Source: Naumovozyma dairenensis CBS 421
Taxonomy: Eukaryota; Ascomycota; Saccharomycetes; Saccharomycetales; Saccharomycetaceae
Length of the DNA stretch: 64,000 bases
Direction of reading: 5' to 3'
NCBI RefSeq assembly: GCF_000227115.2
Contig: NC_016479.1
Coordinates: forward strand, 1,858,686 to 1,922,685
The notes below the pieces were generated by a model. It was not told where the DNA came from and did no database searches. It saw nothing but the letters and a program-made list of their open reading frames with translations. Each line of letters starts with the position of its first letter. The first letter of the stretch is position 1. Both the position numbers and the translations under genes were made by a program. This document shows positions 1 to 11,345 of the stretch, piece after piece.

Positions 1-483
1 CATAGTATCAATAGCTGAAATACCAGTAGAAATCATTTCTTCCGGATATATACGAGCATAAGGATTAATAGGAGACCCATTAATATCCAAATAATCCTCA
101 GCGAAAACTTTTGGACCGTTATCAATTGGTCTACCTGACCCATCGAAAATTCTACCTAAAGTATCTTCAGAGACAGGAATTTTCAAATTCTCACCAGTAA
201 ATTCCACAGTGGTCTTCTTAACATCAATACCAGAAGTACCTTCAAACACTTGAACAATGGCTCTATCACCTCTAACTTCTAGAACTTGACCTTGTCTAAT
301 GGATCCGTCTGGTAATGTTAAGTTGACAATTTCGTTGTAACGTGGGAATTTGACTTTTTCTAAGATGACTAGGGGCCCATTCACACCATTGACCGTGTTA
401 TAATTTAATCTTGGTTTGATTTTGAAACCTTGTTCCACGGCTTTCTTGTTTATGTCGAATAATTCCTTATCAGATAAAACCAT
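1..483 (-). CDS. VMA2: V-ATPase V1 subunit B, N-terminal part (cut by window edge)
   Basis: Encodes the first 161 residues of the B subunit of the peripheral V1 sector of the vacuolar proton ATPase, a nucleotide-binding but non-catalytic subunit that alternates with Vma1 in the hexamer acidifying the vacuole. The start ATG is at 483; the frame stays open to base 1, so the C-terminal two thirds lie outside the window. The visible part holds the family's N-terminal beta-barrel ([16 protein letters not shown], then [14 protein letters not shown]) and the lead-in to the nucleotide-binding domain ([12 protein letters not shown]). Codon use is strongly biased, as expected for an abundant protein. 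ATG14 follows upstream in the same orientation, as in S. cerevisiae (YBR127C-YBR128C). Identity is confident from sequence and synteny. Confidence 0.97.
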   Translation of the reverse strand, partial: MVLSDKELFDINKKAVEQGFKIKPRLNYNTVNGVNGPLVILEKVKFPRYNEIVNLTLPDGSIRQGQVLEVRGDRAIVQVFEGTSGIDVKKTTVEFTGENLKIPVSEDTLGRIFDGSGRPIDNGPKVFAEDYLDINGSPINPYARIYPEEMISTGISAIDTM

Positions 484-862
484 CTTTCCTCTTGTCGTAT
501 TTGTTATTGTATTGTATATGTCTCTATCCAATTAGACAATTGAGATATAATAGTTTTTCCTAATCTATAATTCAATATAATTTATATACAGTACATAACC
601 TTCAAGAATGCATCGCATCAAATACTGTTGTGGTTGGTTGCTGTTACTGTTGCTTTACGAAATGAAAAATGTACGTAGAGTATACCAAGGGCTGCTTAAT
701 GGGAAATTTCCGAAATGATAAATTTAAAGGCGGTACTTGTTGCACATAAAAACTATAAGGAGGGTTACCCCTTCTAAGCTCGGACTTCTCTTAATATATA
801 GATAGAATCCGAATATTATTACATAGATTATAAGAAGCGAAGCTGAATCGAATATATATAAC
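484..862. other. Intergenic: VMA2 promoter and ATG14 3' region
   Basis: About 380 bases between two leftward genes. It must contain the VMA2 promoter and the ATG14 terminator. The sequence is AT-rich with short TATA-like runs near 797-805 and 853-861. A TTTCCGAAAT string near 708 resembles part of a centromere CDEIII element but has no flanking CDEI or AT-rich CDEII. No gene or RNA is seen. Confidence 0.6.
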
Positions 863-2134
863 TTATCCAACGACGAACCATCGATCATGGCTTTCATTCT
901 TTCCTGTCTTGTGATTGTTGTTGCATTTAGTGCCAAGCGCGTTCTCAACGTGCTTGTTATTCTTGCCCTTTCTAGTCTTGGTATAACTGTCCCCCTCATA
1001 GAGACTCAAGTTCAACATCTCTGCAACAATATCATATATTTTTGTAAATGTCCACTGGTTGCTATCATCAGCATTATATAATTGGCCATGTTTGGGAGCA
1101 TGTCTATATACTGTTTTGCAAGATGACGCTGGAGGACGATGTTGTTGTACTGGTACAGGCGGTGGCGGCGTCGATGAATCACTTGGTCTTTGGATCGTGA
1201 TCTGTTGTCTTGTTGCCATGTTATAAAATAACGAGTCCGTATCATACTGGTCTAATAACCAATTTAAGTTTAGCTGGCCATAAAAGTCATTCCTCTTTTC
1301 ATTGTTTGAGGACATTAAGTGGAGCTGTCGGCAAGTTTCTAGAACGTTTATGAGTAGCTTCGTTTGTTTTTCTACTATATCTATGGATTCTTCTTGATAA
1401 TCAGTTAGTAACGATGATTGGAAGATAGATTCATCAAAAGGTAACTTCGAATTTATGAGTTTTGATAATATTCCAATATAGTGAGACATTTTAGCAATTG
1501 AATCAATTGCTACCATTCTCGGTATCTTATGGAAACTCTTCATTGAAATTATTGGTTCGAAGGAAATGGAATAAGGTACCAAATGAGTGTCACTTCTCTT
1601 CTTGATCATGAACCAATCCGTCAATTGATTAATTTGACTAATACGCTTAGTTTCCACCAACTTTTCCAATTGTGTCAATTCCCTTTTCAACTCATCCCTC
1701 TCATGTAATAAAGCGGCATCAATATGTGTATCTATGTTTATCGTAGATGCCATACTATATGAATTTTTCAATTCTACTTGTAATTCAGCTATTTTCGTTC
1801 TCTTATCATCCAATCTTTTATTCATTTGTTCAATCCTAAATTTAATCCTATTATTTCTTTTCTGCTCCTTGAAGTGTTGTAATTTCTTCAATTTGTCACG
1901 CAAGATAAGCCCAGCTTGAAGTTCATTCTCTCCATCAATTTTCATATCATGTGAATTGCTCGTTTCATTAGTTGCAAAATTTAAAACCTCATTGACTTTA
2001 TCTTTAATCCTTGCATTCTGTTGCTTCAATAATATCAGCTTTAAATGTAATTTCAATAACAAGTTGGGACTTGTGTTCATACAATTGCCACAATATAATC
2101 GTTTTCTTTCACTAAGACATACAGAACATTGCAT
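863..2134 (-). CDS. ATG14: Atg14, autophagy-specific subunit of PI3-kinase complex I
   Basis: A 423-residue protein matching Atg14/Barkor, which targets the Vps34-Vps15-Atg6 lipid kinase to the phagophore assembly site. The N terminus has the diagnostic cysteine pattern C3-x2-C6-x8-C15-x2-C18 followed by NTSPNLLLKLHLKLILLK, very close to S. cerevisiae Atg14. Residues about 27-165 are charged and heptad-like, the coiled coil that binds Atg6 and Vps38/Atg38 partners. Near residue 320 there is a Pro-rich stretch (STPPPPVPVQQ). It is longer than the 344-residue S. cerevisiae protein, mainly by C-terminal low-complexity sequence. Gene order next to VMA2 is conserved. Confidence 0.93.
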   Translation of the reverse strand: MQCSVCLSERKRLYCGNCMNTSPNLLLKLHLKLILLKQQNARIKDKVNEVLNFATNETSNSHDMKIDGENELQAGLILRDKLKKLQHFKEQKRNNRIKFRIEQMNKRLDDKRTKIAELQVELKNSYSMASTINIDTHIDAALLHERDELKRELTQLEKLVETKRISQINQLTDWFMIKKRSDTHLVPYSISFEPIISMKSFHKIPRMVAIDSIAKMSHYIGILSKLINSKLPFDESIFQSSLLTDYQEESIDIVEKQTKLLINVLETCRQLHLMSSNNEKRNDFYGQLNLNWLLDQYDTDSLFYNMATRQQITIQRPSDSSTPPPPVPVQQHRPPASSCKTVYRHAPKHGQLYNADDSNQWTFTKIYDIVAEMLNLSLYEGDSYTKTRKGKNNKHVENALGTKCNNNHKTGKNESHDRWFVVG

Positions 2135-3288
2135 AATTTAAATCAAAAAAAAAGGCAGTTGACTCATATGGGGGTAAGTATATGTTCGAGAAGTTATACG
2201 ACAAATTGAAAGGGACGGTCCTTCCATATTAGACTCCTTTCTTCTTCTCTTTTTTAAAGTTAATTTCATGTCTAAGTATACTTTAGCTTAGCAATACTCT
2301 TCCTTATTTTTTGAAGTTTTCCATAATGTGAAATAGGGTTGGGAAGAAACTAGGGGTATAACTTTGTTTCCAACATGTATCTAACCCTGACAATAAATGA
2401 ACCTATCTTGTCCCAAACCTAACCACTTAAGATGTTCGTCAGAAGAAGAAACTTTATTATATGGGTACACCTAAAAATAGTGCATAGCAAGATTCAAAAA
2501 TCAAGTTTACCTTGGGGCTCTTACTTGTTTGGCAAGTGGAAATTTATTGGGAATGTGTCAAACAGATTTTCGAAAAAGGCATTTGTGTGTCGTCATAGTA
2601 TACAAGAATATCTTTTCTGATATTAAAGGTGAAAACATTTTACGAAGCGATTACCTTCTTAACTACTCGACTGTATGAAAATTCACTCGAGGTTTTTTAT
2701 TTGATACTTGTATGAAGATTGGAGCAAAAAACATAGAAAATAAAGATTGGAAGGATATTTTGGCATTGTTGTTCATTTCTTCACTGTCTGTCACAGCTAC
2801 ATATAACCGCGCACGCGTAAGAGTTACGCAGCGTAATGTGTCCGCATATACTGAGTGAAGATTATGGAGCTCGGCGGCTAATACGCAGATTGCAGTAATA
2901 GAAATAACACCCCATAACCATAATAGTGTACGGATGTCTTCCATACTATATTATTCATTTTAAATAGTCAAAAAAGATTCTTTGACGTGATTAAATGATG
3001 AAAGATGGAATGGGTTTACAATATTCTGAAGAAAAGTTAACGGCAAGAACCGTACTTTGTGTAAAGTCTTTGACTGCTACCCTTAAAGTATACTCTCCGA
3101 GTTCTTCCTTCGAGAAAGGCTACTTTATGAAAGGGAGGTAATTATTGTCTTACGTAAATTATCAATTTGGCTGTCTTTCTTTTATATTTCTTCCTTTTTC
3201 CGTAATCTATTAAACTTTCAGAAACAGAAGTTAAGAGTATTCTTATTCACAGTCACTCATCAACTAAACAAACTGAAGAAAATAAAAA
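2135..3288. other. Intergenic at a synteny break (ATG14 / secretory orphan gene)
   Basis: About 1.15 kb between the divergent ATG14 and the orphan gene at 3289, where S. cerevisiae has OPY1 instead. Several small frames (2432-2620 plus, 2663-2944 minus, 2995-3141 plus) show no recognisable family or codon bias and I do not call them genes. The segment must hold both promoters. I see no tRNA, LTR or clear repeat. Confidence 0.5.
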
Positions 3289-4350
3289 ATGCATTACCTG
3301 GTGTTTTTCATTACTTTGTCTCAAGTTTTCCAATGGGTCACTTTCGGTTTGGCATTGCCATTGAATTCTTCTTTTGCGTCTCCAGTAAATGATATTACCA
3401 TTGTCTCCAATATGACAGTGGTCGATGACATTTTGTATGCTCAATTACATAGGAAAATACTAAGAGTCGACCTATCACCTAATTTAACTCAGACTCAAAA
3501 AGAAATGTTAAAGACTCTTCTCTCTATCACAGGTGGTCATAATTTCCTTAAAGGAGATACCATGACAGAAGTGGTTGCAAAAATTATTAACGAAGCTGAA
3601 AAGAATGTTGTAAGAGCCAGTCGTAAATTTTCAGAAGGCTGGAATCTTCCTATGGGTGCTCTTACCTTATTGGCCAACTCTACGGAATTAATGAATGAAG
3701 TAATCAAGGTACAAAGAGCATTCACATATTCTCCAAAACTCCGTAAGGATGGTTTCAAGAATTTTTTAAAACATAAATTATTGTTTGGACCAATATTGAA
3801 AAGGGTCCATGATGACGTAATGACAAACCTTAAATACAACAGATGGAAATTGTTTTACGCTAGAAAAGAATATGGGATATTTAGAAGTGAGACAAGGGTT
3901 TTTAAGAAAACATTTCGCGGCTTAATTTGGATTGAATCTATTTTCCAGGAACTTTCACCATTGGTAGATAAGTTGGTTGAAAAAGGTATTATCCCAGAGC
4001 TCACAGAGTTGAATCAAAAGGACTACGATAGGCTTTCTCTTTTAGGTAGAATGCCTACTGAAGAAGAAAAAGAAATATTAGCAGAGAGTCTAGGAAATAT
4101 TGTAGGGCAATCAGAGGTAGAGGGTAAAATCCATGCAAGTGCAGATGAAAGAGAAGTCTTTTTCTGGATTCTGTATGGTATAACTATTGCATGGACTTTC
4201 TTTTGGTTTTCCCTTAAGTGTGCTTCACTACAAGGTTGCGTAACAGTTGTAGTGTTCTTAACTGTTTTCCATTTTCTGGTTCTTCTTATTGTCACTGATA
4301 CTGCTGCTACAACTTTAGCCGCTTTCGAGGAGGCCGGTGTTTTATATTGA
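3289..4350 (+). CDS. Unrecognised secretory-pathway membrane protein (353 aa)
   Basis: I do not recognise this family. Residues 1-22 form a hydrophobic signal peptide (cleavage likely after the LALA-type stretch ending near 22). Four N-glycosylation sequons follow (N26, N41, N65, N130), so the first part is probably lumenal or extracellular. Residues 140-215 are rich in Lys/Arg, with a KR pair at 170-171. Two strongly hydrophobic segments lie near the C terminus, about 290-309 and 317-336, separated by a short loop with two cysteines, and the last 17 residues are small or acidic. The layout suggests a glycosylated protein anchored by a C-terminal membrane hairpin. It lies with the OYE gene in a segment absent from the S. 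cerevisiae VMA2-AGP2 block. The frame is intact and sustained, so it is a real gene; function unknown. Confidence 0.75.
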   Translation: MHYLVFFITLSQVFQWVTFGLALPLNSSFASPVNDITIVSNMTVVDDILYAQLHRKILRVDLSPNLTQTQKEMLKTLLSITGGHNFLKGDTMTEVVAKIINEAEKNVVRASRKFSEGWNLPMGALTLLANSTELMNEVIKVQRAFTYSPKLRKDGFKNFLKHKLLFGPILKRVHDDVMTNLKYNRWKLFYARKEYGIFRSETRVFKKTFRGLIWIESIFQELSPLVDKLVEKGIIPELTELNQKDYDRLSLLGRMPTEEEKEILAESLGNIVGQSEVEGKIHASADEREVFFWILYGITIAWTFFWFSLKCASLQGCVTVVVFLTVFHFLVLLIVTDTAATTLAAFEEAGVLY

Positions 4351-4765
4351 ATGTTCAAAAGCAAAAATACATACGCCTTTCTATTTCTATTTTGCGTACT
4401 CCATACCAAGTCCTCTAAAAAATTAATATTCAAAAGCACCCCAACTCGTCCAAGGGCCGTATCTCGATTATCATTTCAGAATGGTATTCTCTATAGGCTT
4501 GTACATTTTTTTATCATTTTATTCCCCCCTAATAATCAGACTTTCATATACCTCTCCCACACTCATAATAATTTCAGTAAAAACCGTAACTTTTTTAAGA
4601 TCACTATATGTATGTAAATATTATATATTCAAAGCAGACATAACACGCAAATTATGAAGGAGATGACTTCTTCATTAAGTATAAAATATATTATTTTTCT
4701 ATAAAATTTTAGACGTCTATAAGAGGTAATGTTCAACAGCATGGAAAAAAAAGGATAGATCTACC
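4351..4765. other. Convergent intergenic region (terminators)
   Basis: About 415 AT-rich bases between the 3' ends of the rightward orphan gene and the leftward OYE gene. It carries both 3' processing signals (TATATA and A-rich runs near 4608-4640 and 4680-4760). The short frames inside look like chance. Confidence 0.5.
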
Positions 4766-5977
<1,212 letters not shown>

Positions 5978-6175
5978 TTAAATTCTTTTTTTTGTTTTTT
6001 GTTTGGGCTTGAATGCTAGTTTTTGTTTACCTTTTTAAGGTTTGGTGGAAAAAAGATTTTGGATATATGCATTGTTCTAGATCATTGATGAAATGGTTCG
6101 AGCTTTTTATAGTCCTGTCATCTGATCATATTTGTACTTGTGGATTGGTTTCTTTTTTTGTTCAAAAGATTTACT

Positions 6176-6217
6176 TTACTAATAACCGTATTATAGTGAA
6201 AATGGCTTTTTTAGTAA
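6176..6217. promoter_or_regulatory. Pair of Yap1-type response elements upstream of OYE
   Basis: TTACTAA at 6176-6182 and TTAGTAA at 6211-6217, the two orientations of the Yap1 oxidative-stress consensus TTASTAA, lie 205-246 bases upstream of the OYE start. OYE genes of S. cerevisiae are known Yap1 targets, so the pair fits; binding here is inferred. Confidence 0.55.
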
Positions 6218-6274
6218 CAATACCGGATTATCGATGTTGTGACGTTTTTCATTTTTATTATTGCTTTTTAATAG

Positions 6275-6316
6275 CTCCGTCTCCGTCTCCGTCTCCGTCT
6301 CCGTCTCCGTCTCCGT
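6275..6316. repeat. Hexanucleotide microsatellite (CTCCGT)7
   Basis: Seven perfect copies of CTCCGT in the OYE-SHE3 intergenic region. It is followed at 6321-6385 by imperfect inverted copies of a TTCCGTTTCCG motif (for example CGGAAACGG at 6355-6363), giving hairpin potential. Open frames across it encode only Ser-Pro or Asp-Gly repeats and are not genes. Confidence 0.9.
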
Positions 6317-7016
6317 GTTGGCTTCCGTTTCCGCTTCTGCTATCGTGCGTGGCACGGAAACGGCAACGGAAACCGACTGCAGCCGTTAATAAGCAAACGA
6401 TCTTTGTAACCAGAAGAGGTTTTTTTGTTGTTATCGATGACTTTCCAATATTAACCAACAACTTGAAAGTTCTATATGAAGCAAGCTGAAATAGCTGGTT
6501 AATAATCTTTAACAACATGTTATAGCTATATATTTTCGAGAAATACCTCCCTTGAAAGGATGTTGGTATAGAATATATGTCGATGGTTTTCCCATTGTCA
6601 TTTACGTAGTTTACATACGCCCACCAGTGGCCGTGGTGGAGGTTCAATTTCTATGCAAATGCATATGAACACATGTTCATGAGTTAAAATAATTTAACTT
6701 AAGTCCGGTAATGGCTGGTTCTTCATGGCCAATTGCTACATATTATTTTACTTTATTTCTTGAATTTGTGACGTGGACAGGTGTCAGATCACGTGCTCCA
6801 ATTTGGATGTTTTGTATGTTATAGTTATGTAAATAAACTGTATAATATGTTGTTAGATATGTAAATCAATATATAGTTGTGAATCAAGTAATTGAATGAT
6901 AGATACAGTCCAACTCCACTATTGGAAGCACATCATTACCAGGGTCCTCTCGTTTGCATTATCCATTATATACCGGTCTGTTATCCAAAAAATTCCGTCT
7001 CGAGAACAAGTACAGC
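6317..7016. other. Intergenic: OYE / SHE3 divergent promoter region
   Basis: The SHE3-proximal part of a roughly 1-kb divergent promoter region. It holds an ATCACGTG E-box near 6788 and a TATATA stretch near 6871. No RNA gene or transposon is visible. Confidence 0.5.
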
Positions 7017-8039
7017 ATGAATTTAGTAGGCCAAGATACTACTACTACCACCACCAACAACAACAACAACAACACGGAAAAGTTAGGTTCTCCATCCAAA
7101 CTAGCACCACATCATGGCTTATTCATGACCAATTTAGAATATTCTCCTTCCTCCAGGTCAACACTACTGGGACACAACACATCACCTTCTGCGTCATCAT
7201 TCTCACCGCCATCGTCTTCCGCAACATTTGGCGTGAATCGATCCATTTCAATGAATAATATCAACATTAATAATAAGAATAATCCCATGATGGTCAAAGA
7301 TGAATCTGATCGTGTTATAGAGACATTAAGGGAGCAAGTGGATACTTTAACTGCTAGTAACTTACAATTGAGCTTACAAAGTGAGAACCTTTTGAAGAAA
7401 TTGGAGAATGCTAATGAATTTGAGAATTCGTTAATTAATGATATTAATTCAATGAGATTAAATAATGAAAATTTGAATGCACAATTTGAGAACGTTAATG
7501 CGGGGTTGAAAGAGAAAGAATCGAAACTGAATGAGTTGAAAAATAGTTTGAGAACGGAGTTGGATAATGAGAAAGTGTTGAATAGGAAGATTGACAGTTT
7601 TGAAGAAAAGCAAAGGAAATTGATGAATACTTTGAAGAGAGTTAGGTGTCAATATGAATCTTTGATGGAATCTCAAAGTTTTTATAAGGAACATTATTCA
7701 ATGGAACTTTTGAATTTACAAAATGTCTTGCAAGATTTGAAAATTAATGATATTGAAATTGTCGATTTAATTGACTCTTGTAATATCGATGGAGATACCG
7801 CTGATGGGAGAAGTAATTCGAACGAAGAAATGATTAAAAAAATAGAAGCTGATCTAATAGATATTGAAAAAAGTGACACTGATTACTTAGAATCATTCAA
7901 AATTCAAACAAAGGAAATATTATCAGATATAGATTTACCTCATTGGTCAAATCTTTACCAAGAAAGTAAAATTCGTCTGTTACAATACAAAGAAGAAATG
8001 AAGAAAATGGAGACCACCTTGGAATCAAGACTAGGAGAT

Positions 8040-8070
<31 letters not shown>

Positions 8071-8471
8071 AAGATGATGAAAAGAAAACTGCAGCCAGAA
8101 ATGAAAGTTTAAAGAAATTGGAAAGTGGACAAGACGACAGCAAAACTAGTCACGATACTACTATCCCACAAGAAAATGAAGATACAACGTCGCAATTAAA
8201 GATGCGTAAATTAAGAAAAAACAGTGCGAACAGTTCTAATTCCTCTTCTGTCAATAGTAGGAAACGAAATAGTTTTTATGGTGCTTCATCGCCAATCTTA
8301 ACTCCAAATGCATCATCTAGTCGCATACCATCATCATCATCATCATCATCATCGCTGAGCCCAGCATTGCCTGGTGTGATGAGGAAGCCATCATTAAGGA
8401 AACCAAGCCCGCATACCAATAGTAATAATAGTAATAGTAACCATACTGCTTCTAATGGACCTCGGCGATGA
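7017..8471 (+). CDS. SHE3: She3, adaptor linking Myo4 to ASH1 mRNA
   Basis: A 484-residue protein matching She3, which joins the myosin Myo4 to the RNA-binding protein She2 for transport of ASH1 mRNA and cortical ER to the bud. The N terminus has the conserved SKLAPHHGLFMTNLEYSPS block, as in S. cerevisiae. A long coiled coil follows (roughly residues 95-235), then an acidic stretch, a Thr run encoded by ACA repeats near 8041-8069, and a Ser/Arg/Lys-rich tail (KRNSFYGASSPILTP, PALPGVMRKPSLRKPS) that in the family binds She2 and RNA. I chose the ATG at 7017 because the S. cerevisiae protein starts a short distance before SKLAPHH; an in-frame ATG at 6954 would add 21 residues. SHE3 and OPY1 are inverted here relative to S. 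cerevisiae. Confidence 0.9.
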
Positions 8472-8917
8472 TTATTGTGGTGAATATTCTAGAGACAGAT
8501 TTTCCTTCTGTTATTTACAGAAATACTTTGATATAGACAATACACAACCTCATACACATACACATACATATATGTATTTTATAATATATATATTATCCCC
8601 ACTCTCCATAATGACCACATACCAATCATTCTCCAGCAGCTCAGAACACATATGAGATTTTGTATCTTTGTAATTTATATATTATTTATTGTCTTCGGAG
8701 TTCCCTTTTTCTGGGCTGCACGTATTAAAATAAAAAAAATACGGGGAACAATAACAATGAAGATATGCAATGCAAAGGGAACAGAACAAGATTTCTTTGC
8801 GCAAAGAATATTGAAATAACAAATTTCAATGAGGCAATTACGTCTAGTGGAGCTAGAGAAAAAGACCAGAACAGTTTGAGATATTTTTGAAAAACCCATA
8901 TATATGAATCATCTGCA
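8472..8917. other. Intergenic SHE3 / OPY1
   Basis: About 446 bases between two rightward genes. It contains CA and TA dinucleotide runs (8548-8595) in the SHE3 3' region and A-rich sequence before OPY1. No other feature is seen. Confidence 0.5.
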
Positions 8918-9892
8918 ATGAACGAACACGAAACGATAATATCCTCATACTTATATCCGATTCATGTACCGACACATTCCCATGATTCAGCCAAATCTAA
9001 GAAAAGTAGGCTCACACATCTTACTCATCATCCATACACTAAGAAATTCGAATATTGGTGTGTATTAAGGCGGAATCAATTCAGTTATTATAAAGGTGCT
9101 GATGAAAGGGAGGCTGTTTTTGTCATACCGAGAAATCATCTCTTAAATTATAAGATATTTTGGGAAAAATTGGAATTGAGTTTGTATACTGTTGATACGA
9201 CTTTGACATTCAAGTTTCCTGATCGTAATGTTGGTAAGAAATGGGATGTTGCATGGAAGGAATTCTTTAAGGATATCGTTCCGAGCAAAGTATCAATGGA
9301 GAGGCAGGAGGAATGGAATACGGGCCAAGAAAATCTTGCTTCTATTTCATCATCATCATCTTCTTCTGACGATACTGTCGACACACATATTGATGGAGAA
9401 GAAAGAGAAGAAATCGATCAGCAACGAAAATGTTGCGTAAAAAAAAGCAAGGAAGAATGTGAAAAAGTGACACCTGAAGATGATACGTTATTTTATAAGA
9501 CATTTGATCCTAGGTTAAAAGAACATATAATACAAAAAGGTATATTGAATGTGAAGACAAAGAAGGCCGTTCGTGTTCAGGTGGCGCCTGTTAGGTTTCA
9601 TTCAAACAAGTGGAAAAGATTCAAGGTTGAATTAAGTAATAGGTATTTGAAGATATATTCGGTGAAAAGTGGTAAACTAAAGAAGAATGTTGATTTAAAT
9701 AATGTTATTGATTCTGTGGAACTTAATAATAATAATAAGGATGAAACAAATTATGTATTGGACACATGTTTTGCTGTAATTACAATTAATGAAAGAATAA
9801 AATTCAAGGCAAATAATGAAAAAGAGATGATCGACTGGATTATCTCGCTCAAGAGCGGCATATTAATCAGGAAGAAAATTATGGATTCATAG
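8918..9892 (+). CDS. OPY1: Opy1, PH-domain protein
   Basis: A 324-residue protein matching Opy1 (328 residues in S. cerevisiae), a PI(4,5)P2-binding protein with two pleckstrin-homology domains implicated in phosphoinositide and pheromone signalling. An N-terminal PH-like domain is visible around residues 33-125 (FEYWCVLRRNQFSYYKG ... KKWDVAWKEFF), and a C-terminal one around 205-320 (IIQKGILNVKTK ... KRFKVELSNRYLKIY ... NEKEMIDWIISLKSG), ending in the typical Trp-containing helix. They are joined by a Ser/Asp/Glu-rich linker encoded partly by TCA repeats. Its partner SHE3 is adjacent, as in S. cerevisiae but in inverted order. Confidence 0.85.
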   Translation: MNEHETIISSYLYPIHVPTHSHDSAKSKKSRLTHLTHHPYTKKFEYWCVLRRNQFSYYKGADEREAVFVIPRNHLLNYKIFWEKLELSLYTVDTTLTFKFPDRNVGKKWDVAWKEFFKDIVPSKVSMERQEEWNTGQENLASISSSSSSSDDTVDTHIDGEEREEIDQQRKCCVKKSKEECEKVTPEDDTLFYKTFDPRLKEHIIQKGILNVKTKKAVRVQVAPVRFHSNKWKRFKVELSNRYLKIYSVKSGKLKKNVDLNNVIDSVELNNNNKDETNYVLDTCFAVITINERIKFKANNEKEMIDWIISLKSGILIRKKIMDS

Positions 9893-10142
9893 GAATATAG
9901 GTATATAAAATGTTCTTTGTTCTCTGTTAGTGTAAATGTGTGACACTTATTAAATTTTGCATATAAAAATGTAAAAGCCGAGAAATTTTAATAGGGAAAG
10001 AAAAATAAAATATATAAAAGTGAAAAAACTGTTTCATACTTTTAACACTTGAATTTAGTACTTTTAACAAAGGAACACCTCCCTGTGGATAACCCAAATC
10101 AACCATTCCAAGCTACCCTTATCGGCTATCCCTATCCTTCTA

Positions 10143-11345
10143 ATGTCTGTTTCAGTTTTACCATCCCGTGATTCTACTGCTCCAAAGCAACAACAACAAG
10201 TGCCTGTTCCACCAACCGGTGGGAGAAGGGGTCCGAATTTAAACATCGTCCTTACATGCCCTGAATGTAAAGTCTATCCACCGAAGATTGTGGAAAGATT
10301 CAGTGAAGGTGACGTTGTTTGTGCTTTGTGTGGTCTTGTTCTTTCTGACAAATTAGTGGACACCAGATCAGAATGGCGTACATTTTCCAACGACGATCAA
10401 AATGGTGATGATCCTTCCCGTGTAGGTGAAGCTTCAAACCCACTTTTGGATGGGAATAATTTGTCAACTAGGATAGGACAAGGTGAAGGGACTGATATGA
10501 GGTTTACTAAGGAATTAAATAGAGCTCAGGGGAAAAATATTGTAGATAAGAAGGATAACGAGGTACAAGCTGCATTTGCAAAGATGACTATGCTTTGTGA
10601 CGCAGCCGAGTTACCGAAAATTGTTAAAGATTGTGCTAAAGAGGCTTATAAGTTATGTCATGATGAGAAATCTTTGAAGGGGAAATCCTCAGAGAGTATA
10701 ATGGCTGCAAGTATATTGATCGGTTGTCGACGTGCTGAAGTGGCAAGAACTTTTAAAGAAATTCAATCTATCATTCATGTCAAAACTAAAGAATTTGGGA
10801 AAACTTTAGGTATAATGAAAGGGATATTAAGAGAGAAAAGTTCTGATGGGTTTATTAAGATCAATACGGATAATATGAGTGGTGCACAAAACTTAACTTA
10901 TATACCAAGATTTTGTTCTCACTTGGGTCTACCTATGCAAGTTACTACTGCAGCAGAATATACTGCAAAGAAATGTAAAGAAATTGAAGAAATTGCTGGG
11001 AAATCACCAATCACTATTGCTGTTGTTTCCATTTATTTGAATATCTTATTATTTAAAATACCCGTTTCAGCGGCTAAAGTGGGTCAGATTCTGCAAGTGA
11101 CTGAAGGGACGATTAAATCTGGGTACAAAATTTTGTATGAACATAGAGACATTGCTGTTGATCCTCAGTTGATTGCCAATGGAACTGTTTCTATGGATAA
11201 TTTACCAAGGTTAGATAAGGATAGAGGTGCAAAGGCAGCGGCTGCATCGTCATCAGCAGCAGCAGCAGCATCAGCAGCAGCTTCTAATAAGAAAAAGGAA
11301 ACCGCTGTCAAGAAAGAAGATGGTGTTGTGAAAACTGAAAAGTAA
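10143..11345 (+). CDS. SUA7: Transcription factor TFIIB
   Basis: TFIIB, the general factor that recruits RNA polymerase II to TBP-bound promoters and helps set the start site. The N-terminal zinc ribbon uses C39, C42, C60 and C63 (CPEC ... CALC), followed by the B-reader region [10 protein letters not shown]. Two cyclin-like repeats occupy about 135-235 and 245-345 ([40 protein letters not shown]). The protein is 400 residues against 345 in S. cerevisiae: it has about 15 extra N-terminal residues (KQQQQ run) and an extra C-terminal tail of some 50 residues made of Ala, Ser, Lys and Glu runs. Convergent with SRP54, as in S. cerevisiae (YPR086W/YPR088C). Confidence 0.96.
   Translation: MSVSVLPSRDSTAPKQQQQVPVPPTGGRRGPNLNIVLTCPECKVYPPKIVERFSEGDVVCALCGLVLSDKLVDTRSEWRTFSNDDQNGDDPSRVGEASNPLLDGNNLSTRIGQGEGTDMRFTKELNRAQGKNIVDKKDNEVQAAFAKMTMLCDAAELPKIVKDCAKEAYKLCHDEKSLKGKSSESIMAASILIGCRRAEVARTFKEIQSIIHVKTKEFGKTLGIMKGILREKSSDGFIKINTDNMSGAQNLTYIPRFCSHLGLPMQVTTAAEYTAKKCKEIEEIAGKSPITIAVVSIYLNILLFKIPVSAAKVGQILQVTEGTIKSGYKILYEHRDIAVDPQLIANGTVSMDNLPRLDKDRGAKAAAASSSAAAAASAAASNKKKETAVKKEDGVVKTEK

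Noticed and set aside
700..725. CDEIII-like TTTCCGAAAT
   Set aside because: No CDEI and no 80-90 base AT-rich spacer next to it; isolated motif matches are expected by chance.
863..1245. Small frames overlapping the ATG14 C-terminal region on both strands
   Set aside because: They overlap a well-supported gene and have no family features; the ATG14 frame explains the sequence.
2663..2944. 93-codon minus-strand frame with a hydrophobic start
   Set aside because: Short, no recognisable family, and its hydrophobic start alone is common in AT-rich DNA. Conservation would be needed.
2995..3141. 48-codon plus-strand frame
   Set aside because: Composition is not distinctive and it lies in the promoter of the gene at 3289.
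3289..4350. Reading the orphan gene as a killer-toxin precursor
   Set aside because: A signal peptide, sequons and a dibasic pair are too general, and the C-terminal membrane pair does not resemble a toxin precursor I know; no support for a toxin call.
6013..6489. 158-codon plus-strand frame with a Ser-Pro repeat
   Set aside because: The repeat is only the translation of (CTCCGT)7, and the rest is promoter-like AT-rich sequence overlapping the OYE upstream region.
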